From Euonymus europaeus (taxonomy: Eukaryota; Streptophyta; Magnoliopsida; Celastrales; Celastraceae): a stretch of DNA of 64,000 bases. Each line of letters begins with the position of its first letter. Position 1 is the stretch's first letter. A program made the translations under genes and the position numbers. The notes under the pieces were generated by a model. It was not told the DNA's origin. It ran no database searches and saw only the letters and a list, made by a program, of their open reading frames with translations. The DNA is taken from NCBI GenBank assembly GCA_963580455.1, contig OY756968.1, forward strand, positions 2,827,544 to 2,891,543, given 5' to 3'. Below, one piece after another: positions 11,069-23,115 of this stretch.

Positions 11069-13094
11069 ATACTTACCTTTGTCATTTTCGAATAGTTCCT
11101 CTCTGGATTGTCTGTCTGTCTGTGGAATATGTTTGTTTTCAGACTTGCTATCAAATGGAGTGTATCTTCTTTTTATTTTGTTTGTTGCTGAAAATACAGA
11201 GTGCAAAAATATATATGTAAAATATATAGGTAAAATAATTTAAATCCTAAAATAATCCAAAAAAAAAGATCACATTTTAGTACATTACAGATAAATATAC
11301 ATATATAAGTGGGTACCCCGGCGTTGAGGTGGGCGAATGTTATATTTAAAGGCTGGAGAATTTTTTATATTTACATGGTGACTAATTTGAAACTCAAAAC
11401 ACCTTAGTTAAGCGTATAATGCATATATCCAACATTCATACTTAACTTACAAACTATGTTCTAAAATCTAGAGATGACAATTTGGATTTCGAAGAAAAAA
11501 ATGAGAAGCTGAATTTCAGGTCATTCCCATACACCTTGATTCACAGGGGCATATCAACCATCAAGCAGAATTGAACTTAAAATCGAAACTGCTATCTATA
11601 ACCACCTCACCAATTTCGGCACTGCATAAATCACCATTAAAGTTGTAAAAAAGTATTCAATGATTGTCCAATAAACCAACTTGTTGTAACCCCCACACAC
11701 AGCGCTGCATAAAGTCTGGAAAAAAAGTTGATGATGAATTGAGTTTGGTGATAGTGTCTCCTTCCCACTTAAATGAGATAAGAAGTTCGATTCCCTCCAC
11801 AGACGAAACGCTGTGAGTGAGAAGTTGGGCACTACCCATAAAAAAAGAGGAGTGGGACACGGAGATACCTCTCAATGATGAGATGTACGAATTACGATCT
11901 CTGAGGTCACAATTCTGCATCATAAAAAAGGAAAGGAAAAAGGAAAACCATAAAGTTTATACATGAAGTTCAAAGCTCTTAACTGGTGTTTGTATGGGTG
12001 CCTATATTATTCTAAAGAAGTAGTTATACCCATCAATTTCTCGTGCCATAAGCACTTTCAAAAGCGCTAAAGAAAACATCAGCACCCGCTTGGGTGGTAA
12101 ATAAAGTTCCATCTAAAAGATGGTTGTCCAATCCAATGGTTTTTGCTGGCGAAAGAGGTCGGGAGAACAATCATGAACATGAAGCTGACCGAGATGTTTC
12201 TCTATATAATCTGGTGGTGATGAACTTCAAGAGAGCTGAATTAATATGCTCAACGTCTTCACCTACATAAATGCTTTCATCTATGATGTTAGTCAAGAAC
12301 TACTCTTGAGATCTTTCCCGTGCTTTGCTTCCATTTTTGTCAAGGCGGATGGACACTTGGGTGGAGATCGGGACTTCTCTTGAAAAATGATGGTTAAAAG
12401 CTCGAGCAGCTCAACTTCCTCCTTTTTCTTAGGGGTTGCAGGGGAGAGGAAAGACAATTTATGATCGGAGGCTAAGGTGGAGGGAGGAATGTTTATTCTA
12501 TTCTCTTTTTAATTTTAAAAAAATATGATCATTTAGCTCCAGATCATGACATTTTTAAAAAAAAAAAAATATTGATCATTTTCCACTTGAGCAATTCGCA
12601 GGCCACATAAGTGCTAGGCAAGAAAAATAGTTAGTCGACTAACGGTTAAATGTCATGTCAACAGAATACTTAATCGAAATCATGAAAAACTCACTAAGTG
12701 ATCAATTTGACACACAAAAAAATCTTTCAATCATCAAATTGAGAAATCCAAATTCAATGACTGAAAGAAGACTTTACCCAAAAACTAATCTCCACACTTG
12801 TCAAAAGTCAATTCTATGAACTATGATAATTGACTTCCCATGAGAATAATATGAAACAGGAAGTAAAGTACACTTCAGACAGAATCTGAAATGAAAATTA
12901 AGCAATGTACTAAAGTTAAAAGACTCGAAACCATCCTGTAACTATAGTAAGAGCTCTCAAACTTTGTCCAGCAAAATCCGGCACACACCTTGATCATGTT
13001 GGATCCTCGGTAGCAATATATCGCAAGAGTAATGCAACCGCCATGGAAGTGTATCATCATGGTATAATCAGCATCTTCAGGAAGATTTCCAATC
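11069..13094. other. Intergenic region with a SINE-like insertion and the SEUSS 3' UTR
   Basis: No gene is recognised. A possible SINE lies at 11739-11935. The stretch 11990-12480 is less AT-rich than its surroundings and might be an old coding relic, but I could not match it to a family in any frame. The last few hundred bases before 13095 probably form the SEUSS 3' UTR. Confidence 0.5.
11739..11935 (+). mobile_element. Possible tRNA-derived SINE
   Basis: GTTCGATTCC at about 11787 matches the RNA polymerase III B box. About 35 bases upstream, TTTGGTGATAGTGTC resembles a degenerate A box. The unit continues for about 140 bases and ends in an A-rich tail (AAAAAAGGAAAGG...). This order fits a tRNA-headed plant SINE. 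I see no second copy in the window and no clear target duplication. Confidence 0.45.
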
Positions 13095-16000
13095 TTACTG
13101 GAGATTGTTAAAACTATTCATTGCTCCAATACCATTAACGAACCAATCAGCCAACTCCTGATGCTGATAGTTCATACTGGTCCCTTGATGCATCGATGGC
13201 ATCCCCACACTACCAGCCAGAGTCACAAGATTAGTTCCCATGACAGCTCCGATTCTGCCATTTGTGGCAGACGGGCCATTCTGAACGCCCGAGTTCCCAA
13301 ATCCTCCACCCATGATTCCAGAACTATTATTGGCTATACTGTTGCCTCCTAAGTAATTGGCATTGGTAGGAAAATTCTGGCTCTCTTGTGTAGACCTTTT
13401 CAAGCGCTTTGCATTATTCACAGGAGGATTATGAGGGGCAGCATCACCTGCTATGCCAAATTGTGGGGAATTATAAAATTCTTGAAGCAATTTCTCCAAG
13501 GAACTCGGGGATTCATTTGGATCTGAATTATTTATCTGAGCCGACTGTTGAACTGGGATTTGGGGTGCTGAACTTCTAGAATTTATGTGGCTGGTGGTTG
13601 CTGATGCTGTTGATGCATTTTGCGAAATCTGGTTGGGATTGTTTGATGATGATGGAGGAGAAGATGAGAAAGGAGAAGACGGATTAGGCTGAGAGGCTGG
13701 TAGAGTAGTTGAGGAACCTGCAGATGGGATCTGAACAGGGGTCCCAACATAAGGACTACTAGGATTGTTCAGGTTCTCAATGAGCGAATTCATTGAATTC
13801 TGACGTAGGAGTCCAGCAATGGTAGTTGCAGAAGTTGTGGTTGATGCTGTGCCATGCGAATTGCTTACACTTGAAACACCACTGCTTGTAGAAGGCTGCA
13901 TTGTACTTGCCTGTGCAGAATGATAATCATTGTTGAAGGTCAGATCACTACTTTGCTGCTTTTCGTCAGGTTGCTGAGCAGAAGCAAGCAGCCCAGATGC
14001 TATGCTGGTTTTGCGAGGGAACTTGGCCAGACTTTCTGGAGAAGACAACAATGAACTCGTAATATATCATCAGCAGCCATGTACATAACTCAAATAAAAT
14101 GGACACTGAACGTTCTAAAGGGAAGGGACAAATTAGAGAAATTTGAAGTGCAAAGGTCGATCTCCCTCTATTCCATTTCTTTTCTTAGTATCGATTCTTC
14201 TCAAACACGGGAAAGGTTTGGGGAGGGGGTGGGGTGTGTTGGTATTGTTGCAGTTCGGGTGGGAAGAATGTTTGGTGAGGTCAGATGCAGAAGAATTTTA
14301 TTAATCAAATTTAACAAAAGAATCTTATGACCTATCCACGTCGTCGTTTCATTCAGTTTTCACAGGCTCTCCCTCCCTCTGGAATCTGGATCCCATACAG
14401 ACTAACAAGATAGGTCTTTGCCATAACAGAAGTTTATAAACAACAATGAATTATTGAAATAAACCTAAATGCACCAAGAGGACAAAAGAATTGGATACGG
14501 AAAGAAATGTTTCAAGCTTACCAATTGGTCCTTTTCTCGTCTCCCGGCTATAGTCAATCAAGTCCTTCATACTATTAACCACCTCAGATATCTGCAATTC
14601 ACCAAGCAAAAAGGTAAAGGAGCTTTTGAGTTAAACCAACAATTGAGTCACTAAGTTCAAATTTCATATTAAAAATGTATAAGTATTAAAAAAAATAAAA
14701 AAGAATTTATTTCTATATTTCATTGGTTCCCAGCAATGTTAGAAGCCAAATGAACATAATGCTGTGCATTATTTTATGAAACTACATATTTGATATATAT
14801 TAATGAGGTAGTAAATCACAAAAAAGGGAACGAAAAAATCACTCTCTCCGCCAAGCAACCATCTTTTAATCCAATATATGCATTGGCATTAGGTAAATCA
14901 CTCGCATGCACAATCGTTGCTGTTTGACCACAACAACATTGAAGTAATCCTCTAAACCAATATCAAAGTACAGATTCAGAATTGCCAAGTGGAAAATTCA
15001 AAGGCTGCATTCTAGTACCTGAAGGCAACGCACAAATCTCTTTGAGTATCCTAAATCGTTTACAAGAGGCATCTCCAGAGCTTTTACTAATTGACGCGCA
15101 GATGCAAGAAACCTGGATAAAGTAATATGAAATTACGAATTGAAAATCCAAGTAAACCAAGGGTTATTAGTTGAAATAAATATGCCATACAAGCTCACTA
15201 ACCATCGTGCCATGCAAGGCATTACATGGGATATGTACTTGCTACAGTTATTCACGAGTCACGACTGACATTGAAATAAATTAATAGAGAATTAAAACTC
15301 ATAAATAGCAAAGATAAATAACATTGATAGGCTTCTCCAGATCCAACTCTTCCATGAGCAAAAGAACAATCTGGCAAATATCAATTATTAAAGCCAGTTT
15401 TGACATCACAAATATGTTGGATGCTCTTACTCATGGAGTCAGGATGCATCCTCAAAATGCAGAAAATTTGTCTAGTGATTTCATGATCCTACTAAATATC
15501 AGCACACACTACAGTTGGCTAGATTGCATTATCACACATTATCTTAAGGTCATTTATAGAGGGTGTATAGCGTAAGGCACTCAATTGACAGACCTCGAAG
15601 AAAGTTTAAAAAACACTCGTGAGAGTGAACCCTCACACAATAGGAGAGCAAAGAACATTACACATGACCTCGTCTCAAGTAAGCGCCTTAAATTTGGACC
15701 ATTTGGTTCCCAAGTCACAGAACTACAGATGCGTCCACCTAATCTGTCTGTGTTTGTTTGTCCATTAAAAATACATGTACACACACAGCAAGAGGCCTGA
15801 CACATGTATGCACAATTACACAAAAAGAAAAAGATGAAAAACAAAAAAAGCAGCATCCACAGTTCTTATCAGGTTCAGCATTTCAAAAGGTTAAGAAGCC
15901 AGAAAAAGATACCGTGTACTATATAAAGATGCACATGGCATTTCAACATTGAAAACGTGAAAAGAAACAGGATGACAGTCAACTTAATTAACTAGTTAAT

Positions 16001-19000
16001 CATGAGAGTAACTCACATGTTACAGTTACTTTGTAGATCAGGAGCACGTGGGTTAGATGATGCACTCTGAGCAGAAGCTTGGTACCTTTGCGCCACAGCT
16101 CCAAGCTGACTTACCTGAGAAAATAAAACACGTGAAATTTATGAGAGCAGTCTCTGAAGCTATGGTAGTAAGGGGAAATACACTAATTTCAGGAATATAT
16201 ACAATGCAGGGCAAAAGTACAGTTGTTGCAGCTTTGTAGACTGTTAGGAGTCGAGAGAACACAAAATTTCTAGTATATTCCACAAATTCAGTTCTGTACA
16301 AACAAATACACTTAAGGGCATTTTGAAATTACCAAAATACCCTTTCCCAATAATGTTTATTACATACATATATATATATATATCTATCTCTACACTCCCC
16401 CTCAAGTTGGAGCATAGATGTTACTCATGCCCAACTTGTTACACAACTCAGAAAATTGAGTCTTCCACAATGCCTTAGTAAAGATATCTGCAATTTGATC
16501 TTTGGATAGAACAAACATTGGAAGAATTCGCTTGGTCATCACAACTAAGTCTCGAATAAAATGACAATCCACCTCAATATGTTTAGTACGCTCATGAAAA
16601 ACAGGATTAAGTCTCGAATAAAATGACAATCCACCTCACTATGTTTAGTACGCTCATGAAAAACAGAATTAGAAGCAATATACATAGCCGCTTGATTATC
16701 ACAAAACATTTTCATAGGAGTGAGAGATGGAAAGCCTATTTCTTGCAGTAAGGATTGGACCCACATCATTTCACAAGCAGTGTGTGCCATTGCACGATAC
16801 TCGACCTCTGCACTAAATCTAGGAACCACATTATGCTTCTTACTCTTCCAAGTGATCAGATTATCACCAAGAAGAACACAATAACCAGAGATTGATTTTC
16901 TATCAAGAGAATCTCCAGCCCAATCCGCATCACTAAAACCCTTGATGTCAAAAGAGTTAGAACGTTTAAACAGCAAGTCCAATCCAGGAGCACCCTTAAG
17001 ATACTTGAGCAACCTAAAAGAGGAAGAGAAGGCGATGGAGATGAGGAGAGGAAGGAGGTGGATGCTGCCGCCGTTTCTGGCCATTCACGCGGTGAACGAG
17101 TACTACAGGCTGCCTTGGAAGCCTCCAGTTACAGCCGGCCTTCTCGCTGCTAACACTCTGGTGTACCTTAGGCTTGCGTTCCTCCGGTCTATTCTACCTC
17201 CGATACCATGTTAGGAGTCGAGAGAACATAAAATTTCTAGTATATTCCACAAATTCAGTTCTGTACAAACAAATACTCTTAAGGGCATTTTGGAATTACC
17301 AAAATACCCTTTCCTAATACTGTTTATTACATATATATATATATATAGACACACACACACAAGAAGAGCAGTTTACAGTTCCGTGATTAAATGATCAATA
17401 TAAGGAACTTTACTTTCATCATTTCATGATGATTAATTGCATTTCACAGTATCAAATCTGATCTTTCCTCATGACCGCAGGTATTTCCAGGATTAAGACA
17501 AGAAAGCGAATACAAATTTCAGTGTTGAAATTACACAGGGATGCTTAGTCCATAAACTGATCAAGATCTATCTGCCAGGAAGCCACCAAGATACATCCAT
17601 TATAGAATTGCTGACCTATCATGTTAACTGAATTGAAAATCTCCTCAGGGAACACTCAACTTGGGTTGACATCCTGGCCAGAAAGACTTAGCATCTCAAG
17701 AATTTCCCACTATTACATTAAATCGTGGATTATTCAATCAGTTTAATGTTCTAGGTTTGGAAATCAATGACGACTTAACTTTGATGAGTAATTTGTGTAC
17801 TACAAGATTAGTGGTCTATCATCTAGTTTCTGAGTATAGTTTACCCCATTCCATTTTTCGTGGAAATCAACCTCATCATTGTTAGCAAGGGCTCCTCGAT
17901 TTAATGTGACACATCAGCACAACACAACAAATAATTATTTATTAATGCTCAATTCTAAACTTTTATTTTTCTTTTCAATTTACATGCAAACAAGATCTGA
18001 TACGCAGACAGACGAAGTGGAACCAATTTTATATGGGGAAATTCCAATTATTTACCAAACTAATGGATATCCAGATCCAATCTTATTATTATGTTTAATT
18101 TTGTTCCATGGGAATGTGGTCTATCTGCTAATACGATACTGGAAAAAACTAAAAAGATGGACATTTGAAATTCACAAGATAAAAGCTCATGGCAGCCCAC
18201 AAGGGTAAATTCATGGTATAGCTTTCCAATCTTGTAAGCATCATTCCTTCATTCCATTGAGCATGCATCCAAACACAGGCATGGGGACAACAAATTAATT
18301 GAACCCTACCATTGAAGCAGAAACCATTAATTATTCATCCAATATGGAGCACACGCACTAGCAGGAGTCATGTTAACAGATATCTCAAACATATTACTGA
18401 CACAAAATGAAACATGTCATCAAAATAAAGTTCTAATGAAGAAAAGTAAACCAGCATAGAAGCCAAACGCCAGCTAGGTATTCAAAAGAACTCAAGAATT
18501 CAAATTACATAATGGAAGCACTGGATTATTCACCTGGGGTATCATCAATCTCCGAGGGATAAATTCCTCATGGTGTCGTGCACAAAACTCCCAAGAGCAA
18601 ATCTAACAAATACAAGTGAACAGGATTTATTTTAACTTTTTGAGGGAAAAAAATAATAAGAGGCACCATGAAGGTGCACCCCAAGAAAGAGGTAAATTTA
18701 TTGTAAACCTTCAGATCAGGGGAGAAAACGATACGAAGTTGACCATCCCGTACTACACGAAGGTGTTCAAAAACACTTTCTTGCACTGCCTTTGTATAGT
18801 CGAGCACAATTTGACCAGCTTCATTCTGATATTCACGGGGCATATCAACATAAAGAAGCTCTTCCAAAGTGCCACTGTCATAGTTGATTTTGAACAGCCT
18901 GGGAAGAACCTCCACGGTTGTCTCTGGAAACATACAAACAATATTAAAATAGTATTTGTATACTTACAGTGAAATCTCTATTTCATAAAAAGTCTCCAGT

Positions 19001-21293
19001 CATCACAAAAACCTGCAGCTTTTGTTTTAGGAGATTGCAAACTCCTATTATTCTTGAAAAGAGGGCCCAAAAAAGGCTGCTCTTCAACCACAAATGCCCC
19101 CTTGTTTCAGAATTAAACTTATCATCTTAACAAACGAGTATCAGGGTATCCATTCAAAAAAGAAAAGAAAAAAAAAACCTTGTTATACACTTATACTTAG
19201 CTAAAGCAATATCCCTTTTGTCCTAGTTCATTTTTCAGCAAAAAAAAAAGAAAAAGAAAAAAGAACTTGTTGTGAAGAAGAACACTCATTTTTATCTGTT
19301 TTCCTTAATAACCAATCTTGATTACTTCTTCTTCACTACCATCTCTTCAGAATCTATGGATCTCTAGTTACCGCAAGTTCTCACCTCCTATATGTCTTAG
19401 TAAGTGGTCGAACATTCAATAGTAATCAACAATGCGTTGAGCTATATTTTGTTTGCCAATATGCACAATCTGATCAAACAACATCTTGAAATATGAAAAA
19501 CAGAGCACTAAAAGCATTTACATTCGACACTAAATAAGCCACCAACACTTGTTCTAAGCTATATCAAGTAAGATACTAAGATCATAAAAGGTACAAGGAA
19601 TATCTATAATTAATAAACAGAGCAAACTCAGCTAAGTCAAGTAAACACTCCTGAAAACTGAAAATGTCGAACAGTTCCATTCAAAAGAACATACCAAAAC
19701 CGCGCCCAGGCTTCCGGTTGCATATTTCACAGTGCCATGTATCCTGCAAATTGTTAAATACTGCAATTAAACTCCAGAATTTTCTAATATCACTAAGAAA
19801 TTTAGCTTGCACAGTGGGATTTTGATCATCTATTAAATAGATTTCAGCAAGAAACACTAATTTCCATTGAAAATAAGACCAATCCTGACACAATGTTCGC
19901 ATACATAACATCACTATTCATGGTAGGGGAGTGACTCTTCAAGAATGAACACATTCATCAGATAACATTAAGGAGGAAATGAAGCTGAACAATAAAAGCC
20001 CATGAAGATTGGTCCACAAAGGACACACACTTCAACCACCAAAACAAAATACAGAAAGAAAAAGTAAAGAGTGGCATAAAAGATTAAATTCTCTTTTTTC
20101 AGTCATAAATCAATTAGGTCTCACTGAGAGAAACCTGAGGGAAAATGCCATTCGTTTGGCGGCTATTGCCATACAATGAAACACACCATCTCTTCTTTGC
20201 ACTGGGATCAAAGAACTCAGCCACAAATTTCCGCCAGAACTCAATATTATTGTCCTACAAAAGAGCATCATCTCCATAAACAAGTTAGCAATTCACAGAA
20301 AAGGCAACCAAATGACAAAAAATGCTTCTCTCAGACGCTTACACCAGGTCTATGTTGTTGCTGATAGATGTATTGAGTTAAACGCCGAGCACACATTCCT
20401 GGTTCATATGTCGGTCTCCCAACAGATCTAGAAATCATATTTTGTGGTTGCTGCTGTAGTTGGGGCTGTTGCTGAGGAAGTGCCTTAAAAATTTGTTGCT
20501 GCTGATGTTGCTGCAGCTGAAAAAGGCGATGTTGTTGCAAAATATTCATCTGCGCATCACTAGCTTGCAAGGGCTGCCTAGACATTTGGAGGAATTGTTG
20601 CTGCTGCATCCGTTGCTTCAAAACCAAAGCTTGATCAGAATGTCTATCCTCTAACTTAACAGGCCCCATGCCTCTAACAATCTGATCCTTCTGTGACTCT
20701 AGTTTCATTGGACCAGGATTCCTCAATGACTGCAATTGTGCATGCGGACCAATTGAATGGTTAACTACCTGTGGTTCCATCGTAACCGGTACGATGCCCC
20801 CTAACCCACGTTGGAGTGATTGGAACTGGGACTGTTGCTGTTGCACTTGGCAGTTCGAAACAGGAAACTGGTGCATCAGCTGCGGGCCATGCTGGAACTT
20901 TTTTTGCTGAAATTGTTGCACATTATATTGGTGTTGATCCAACGATGTAGTGTTTCCAGCATTGTTTGCAAAATGCTGGTTTTGACCTTGGAGAGAAAAA
21001 CTAATGTCAGTTGCTACAGACTCAGCTGTGGTGACAACATTACCACGTTGGAAACCAGAGAGACCAGTGTTTGCCCCATTACCAAAATTTTGGTTGAGAA
21101 GAGAGGACATGTTGGGATTACTTCCAAGCACACTCATGTTATATTGAGATTGCGGTGAGATGAGAGAAGAGAATGTTGCTTGTGGATGCACCGAACCTCC
21201 TTGAGATCCCAAAATTGAAGAGTTTGATCGTAGAAAAGAAGATGAAATGGACGGGACACCACCGATTGGTGTCGTGGGCCCGGAAGGCAGCAT
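13095..21293 (-). CDS. SEU: Transcriptional co-repressor SEUSS (LIM-domain-binding family)
   Basis: SEUSS is a nuclear adaptor that pairs with LEUNIG to repress floral homeotic and other developmental genes. Nine coding exons join in frame: 20343-21293, 20135-20254, 19695-19743, 18709-18923, 18534-18602, 16017-16114, 15019-15112, 14522-14591 and 13095-14035. They give 868 residues (Arabidopsis SEU has 877). The first exon is Gln-rich (residues 1-317) and begins MLPSGPTTPIGG. Residues 318-560 form the Ldb-like domain with DNNIEFWRKF, CEICNRKPGRGF, YVDMPREYQNEAGQIVL, FEHLRVVRDGQLRIVFSPD and SARQLVKALEMPLVNDL. The C-terminal 314 residues are Ser/Asn/Gln-rich. The 2.4 kb intron at 16115-18533 holds a mini-copia element. 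The protein stops at FNNLQ, although the conserved end of the family continues in the same frame (see findings). Confidence 0.85.
16242..16394 (-). repeat. 3' LTR of the mini-copia element
   Basis: 153 bases, TG...CA bounded, next to a purine-rich tract (CTCCCCCTC on the plus strand at 16395-16403). It matches 17209-17345 over about 125 bases with a handful of substitutions. Confidence 0.8.
16406..17014 (-). pseudogene. Copia RNase H fragment
   Basis: The minus-strand translation contains landmarks of the Ty1/copia RNase H domain: KYLKGAPGLDLLF, GFSDADWAGD, SISGYCVLLG, TWKSKKHNVV, SAEVEYRAMA, CDNQAAMYIA and HERTKHSEVDCHFIRD, ending near LSNIYAPT. A 62-base tandem duplication (16546-16607 and 16608-16669) repeats the HERTKH...FIRDL segment and disrupts the frame. 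It is a relic domain, not a functional protein. Confidence 0.85.
16546..16669. repeat. 62-base tandem duplication in the copia fragment
   Basis: Two adjacent 62-base copies differ at only about two positions. They repeat the coding segment for the HERTKH motif and break the reading frame. Confidence 0.9.
17015..17196 (+). pseudogene. Captured first-exon fragment of a rhomboid-like protease (RBL14-like)
   Basis: From ATG at 17035 the plus strand encodes a basic start, then MLPPFLAIHAVNEYYRL, PWKPPVTAGLLAANTLVY and LRLAFLRSILPPIP. This strongly resembles the start of plant rhomboid-like protein 14 as I remember it. The similarity stops at the primer-binding site of the mini-copia element on the right and at the copia RNase H sequence on the left. 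It lies antisense to the element and sense-opposite to SEUSS. GC content is clearly higher than the surrounding intron. Only the first exon is present, so it is a transduplicated fragment. Confidence 0.8.
17198..17208 (-). other. Primer-binding site of the mini-copia element
   Basis: TGGTATCGGAG on the minus strand directly follows the 5' LTR end. It differs by one base from TGGTATCAGAG, which is complementary to the 3' end of initiator methionine tRNA and is the usual copia primer site. Confidence 0.8.
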
Positions 21294-22230
21294 CTTGTTA
21301 AAGCCAAATCACAAAATTCGCCAAAGTAAGCTACCACGTGATAAATTCACATTAGAAGATATCCAAATGAGCTTTACAGGAGCCATGGCAAAAGAAACTG
21401 AAAGTTATGCTAATTCAGAGGCAGAAAATTATAAAACACAAGGCTTGAAGCTTGATACTTCAAGCTATTACTAATCATCAAGAAACATGATATCCTTTAA
21501 ATAAAGCTCAGTTGTGGAAGAAGATGGGAAAAAACAGTGACTAACAAATGCAAGCATCGACCACCAATATTTCAAATTCCCCATAAACTGTAGCTAAGTT
21601 ATGACGCAGACGTATTAAACTTTACAATACAGAAGGGCATATAAACCATATCAAATCTATCCCCTGCCCAACAGAAAGTATGGATTTTCATATCTGAATT
21701 GGCTACATTAGGTATAGAGAAAATAAAAAATAAATAAATAAACAATATATCATCACACTTACCTGGCAATATTCCCAAACAAATTTAAGTTCACGCCCAT
21801 TTGTCAACTTTAAAAGGCCAGAATCACAAACCTCAAGAAATTCAAAATTTCCCCCAACGCCCATAGGGTTTCTTCAAATTTAGCGGCAACCCAAACCCAG
21901 AAACAAAAGAAGAAAAAAGAAAGAAAAAGAACTCAACAAACTAGGCCTCTGAAATCATCAATCATCCCCAGCCTATAATCCCAAAAGCAAAATTACCACA
22001 ACGTGCATAAAAACACCAGCCTTGCCAGAGACAACGGTCAAAGTGAATGAAACTTCAACTAAAACACTAGAAAATTCTCCATAGAGAGGGACTAATACAA
22101 CACACATATGCATATACTGAGAAGGGTATATACAGAGAGACACTTACAGAAGCCAAAAATTGTCCTCCAGAGAATCTGAGAATATATTTGGGTCGAAAAA
22201 GAGCGAAACAAACAAAACCGTATATATTTA
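21294..22230 (-). promoter_or_regulatory. SEUSS leader exons and core promoter
   Basis: A TATA-like TAAATATATA (plus 22221-22230) precedes a short leader exon that ends at a GTAAGTG donor after 22148. A second leader exon ends at the donor after 21763. The third begins at 21397 and carries the start codon at 21293. Donors and acceptors are seen; exon starts are inferred. Confidence 0.5.
21374..21864 (-). other. Spliced upstream ORF in the SEUSS leader
   Basis: An ATG at 21864 opens a frame of 34 codons to a GT donor after 21763. An acceptor CAG ends at 21398, and the frame continues for seven codons to a TAA ending at 21374. The predicted 41-residue peptide starts MGVGGNFEFLEVCDSG and includes LTNGRELKFVWEYCQ. 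A second, non-spliced uORF (MAPVKLIW...) starts at about 21386 in the same leader exon. The SEUSS ATG lies 80 bases further on, behind an in-frame stop, so neither extends SEUSS. Confidence 0.5.
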
Positions 22231-22801
22231 AATAAAAATACAATCCCTTTTGTCTTGGCCCAGCAATTAGATTTTCTCCAATAAATATCAGCTCATCTTG
22301 CTGTTCTTGCGCTTCTTTCTTAATGGCTATGCCTTCGTACCACTTATAAATACAAAGTTTATTGCTTTTATTACGGTCTGTCCCACCCTCTAACTCATTA
22401 GCTCTGTCAATGTTGTTTTTTCACTGTGTTCGTACATGTAGTAGGGGAGACAATTTTCTCCGTCGGTGTTTTGCGGACCTCAACAATTCATTGAATCCTA
22501 TTGAATTTTTGATTTTTCCTTCTTTTTAAGATAAAATAGTAATAATAAAAAAACCTTTCCTTTGAAGAAGGAGAAGGCGCGTATGGGCGGATTTTTTTTT
22601 CTCCACTATGGTTTAGGTGTTTATAAATTTTAAAAAATATATATGCACATGTGTGTGATAAATTTAGTTCTATAATTCGATTTATTTTGATAATTATTTG
22701 TATCAAAAATGGTTTTCCCCTAATCTTCTGAACATAAAATCAAGTCAATCTTATTTTATTTTATTTTATCTAATCGTTAACTGCAAAAATGATATAAAGA
22801 T
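22231..22801. other. SEUSS upstream region
   Basis: AT-rich non-coding DNA with poly-T and ATTTT runs. No gene or clear element is seen. It ends at the target duplication of the hAT-like element (22794-22801). Confidence 0.55.
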
Positions 22802-23115
22802 TAGGGATGAAAATTTTATTCGCAGGTTTGGAGCCCCGCGAGTGTCGCCTAGCTCGGGTCAGGTCGGGGAACCCTTTTCAGGTTTGGGGAATCCCAAACC
22901 AGGTATGGGGCGGGGATGATATTGTCACACTCGGCCCCAAACCCATCTCAAGTATCATATACATATATATATATATAACATATAAAAATATAACAAAATG
23001 TAAGAACTTGAACTTGAACTTGAACCCATGTAAATATGTGTGTATATATTACATATACATATATATAGCATGCATGTATATGTGTATATATATATAACAT
23101 ATAAATATATATATA

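Larger units (their letters stand above)
16242..17345 (-). mobile_element. Non-autonomous mini-copia element with captured rhomboid exon, in a SEUSS intron
   Basis: A 153-base direct repeat at 16242-16394 recurs at about 17209-17345. Both copies begin TGTTAGGAGTCGAGAG on the plus strand. Read on the minus strand the order is 5' LTR, a primer-binding site TGGTATCGGAG (one change from the usual initiator-Met tRNA site), a captured host exon in antisense, the C-terminal copia RNase H region, a purine tract (GAGGGGGAG), and a 3' LTR running from TGTAGAGATAG to CTAACA. TAGAC is found at 16237-16241 and again at 17346-17350 and may be the target duplication; the outer end of the right LTR is blurred by an AT microsatellite. 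Gag, protease, integrase and most of reverse transcriptase are absent, so it must have moved with help from another element. Confidence 0.82.

Noticed and set aside
11990..12480. A possible decayed coding region
   Set aside because: Short minus-strand frames look protein-like in places, but I could not tie them to any family or build splice-consistent exons.
17035..17214. The rhomboid-like frame as a real gene
   Set aside because: It covers one exon only, stops at the retroelement primer site, and has no promoter of its own; treated as a captured fragment.
20460..21158. Plus-strand Leu-rich open frames opposite the first SEUSS exon
   Set aside because: They are the antisense of the Gln-rich coding exon; CAG/CAA codons read as CTG/TTG.
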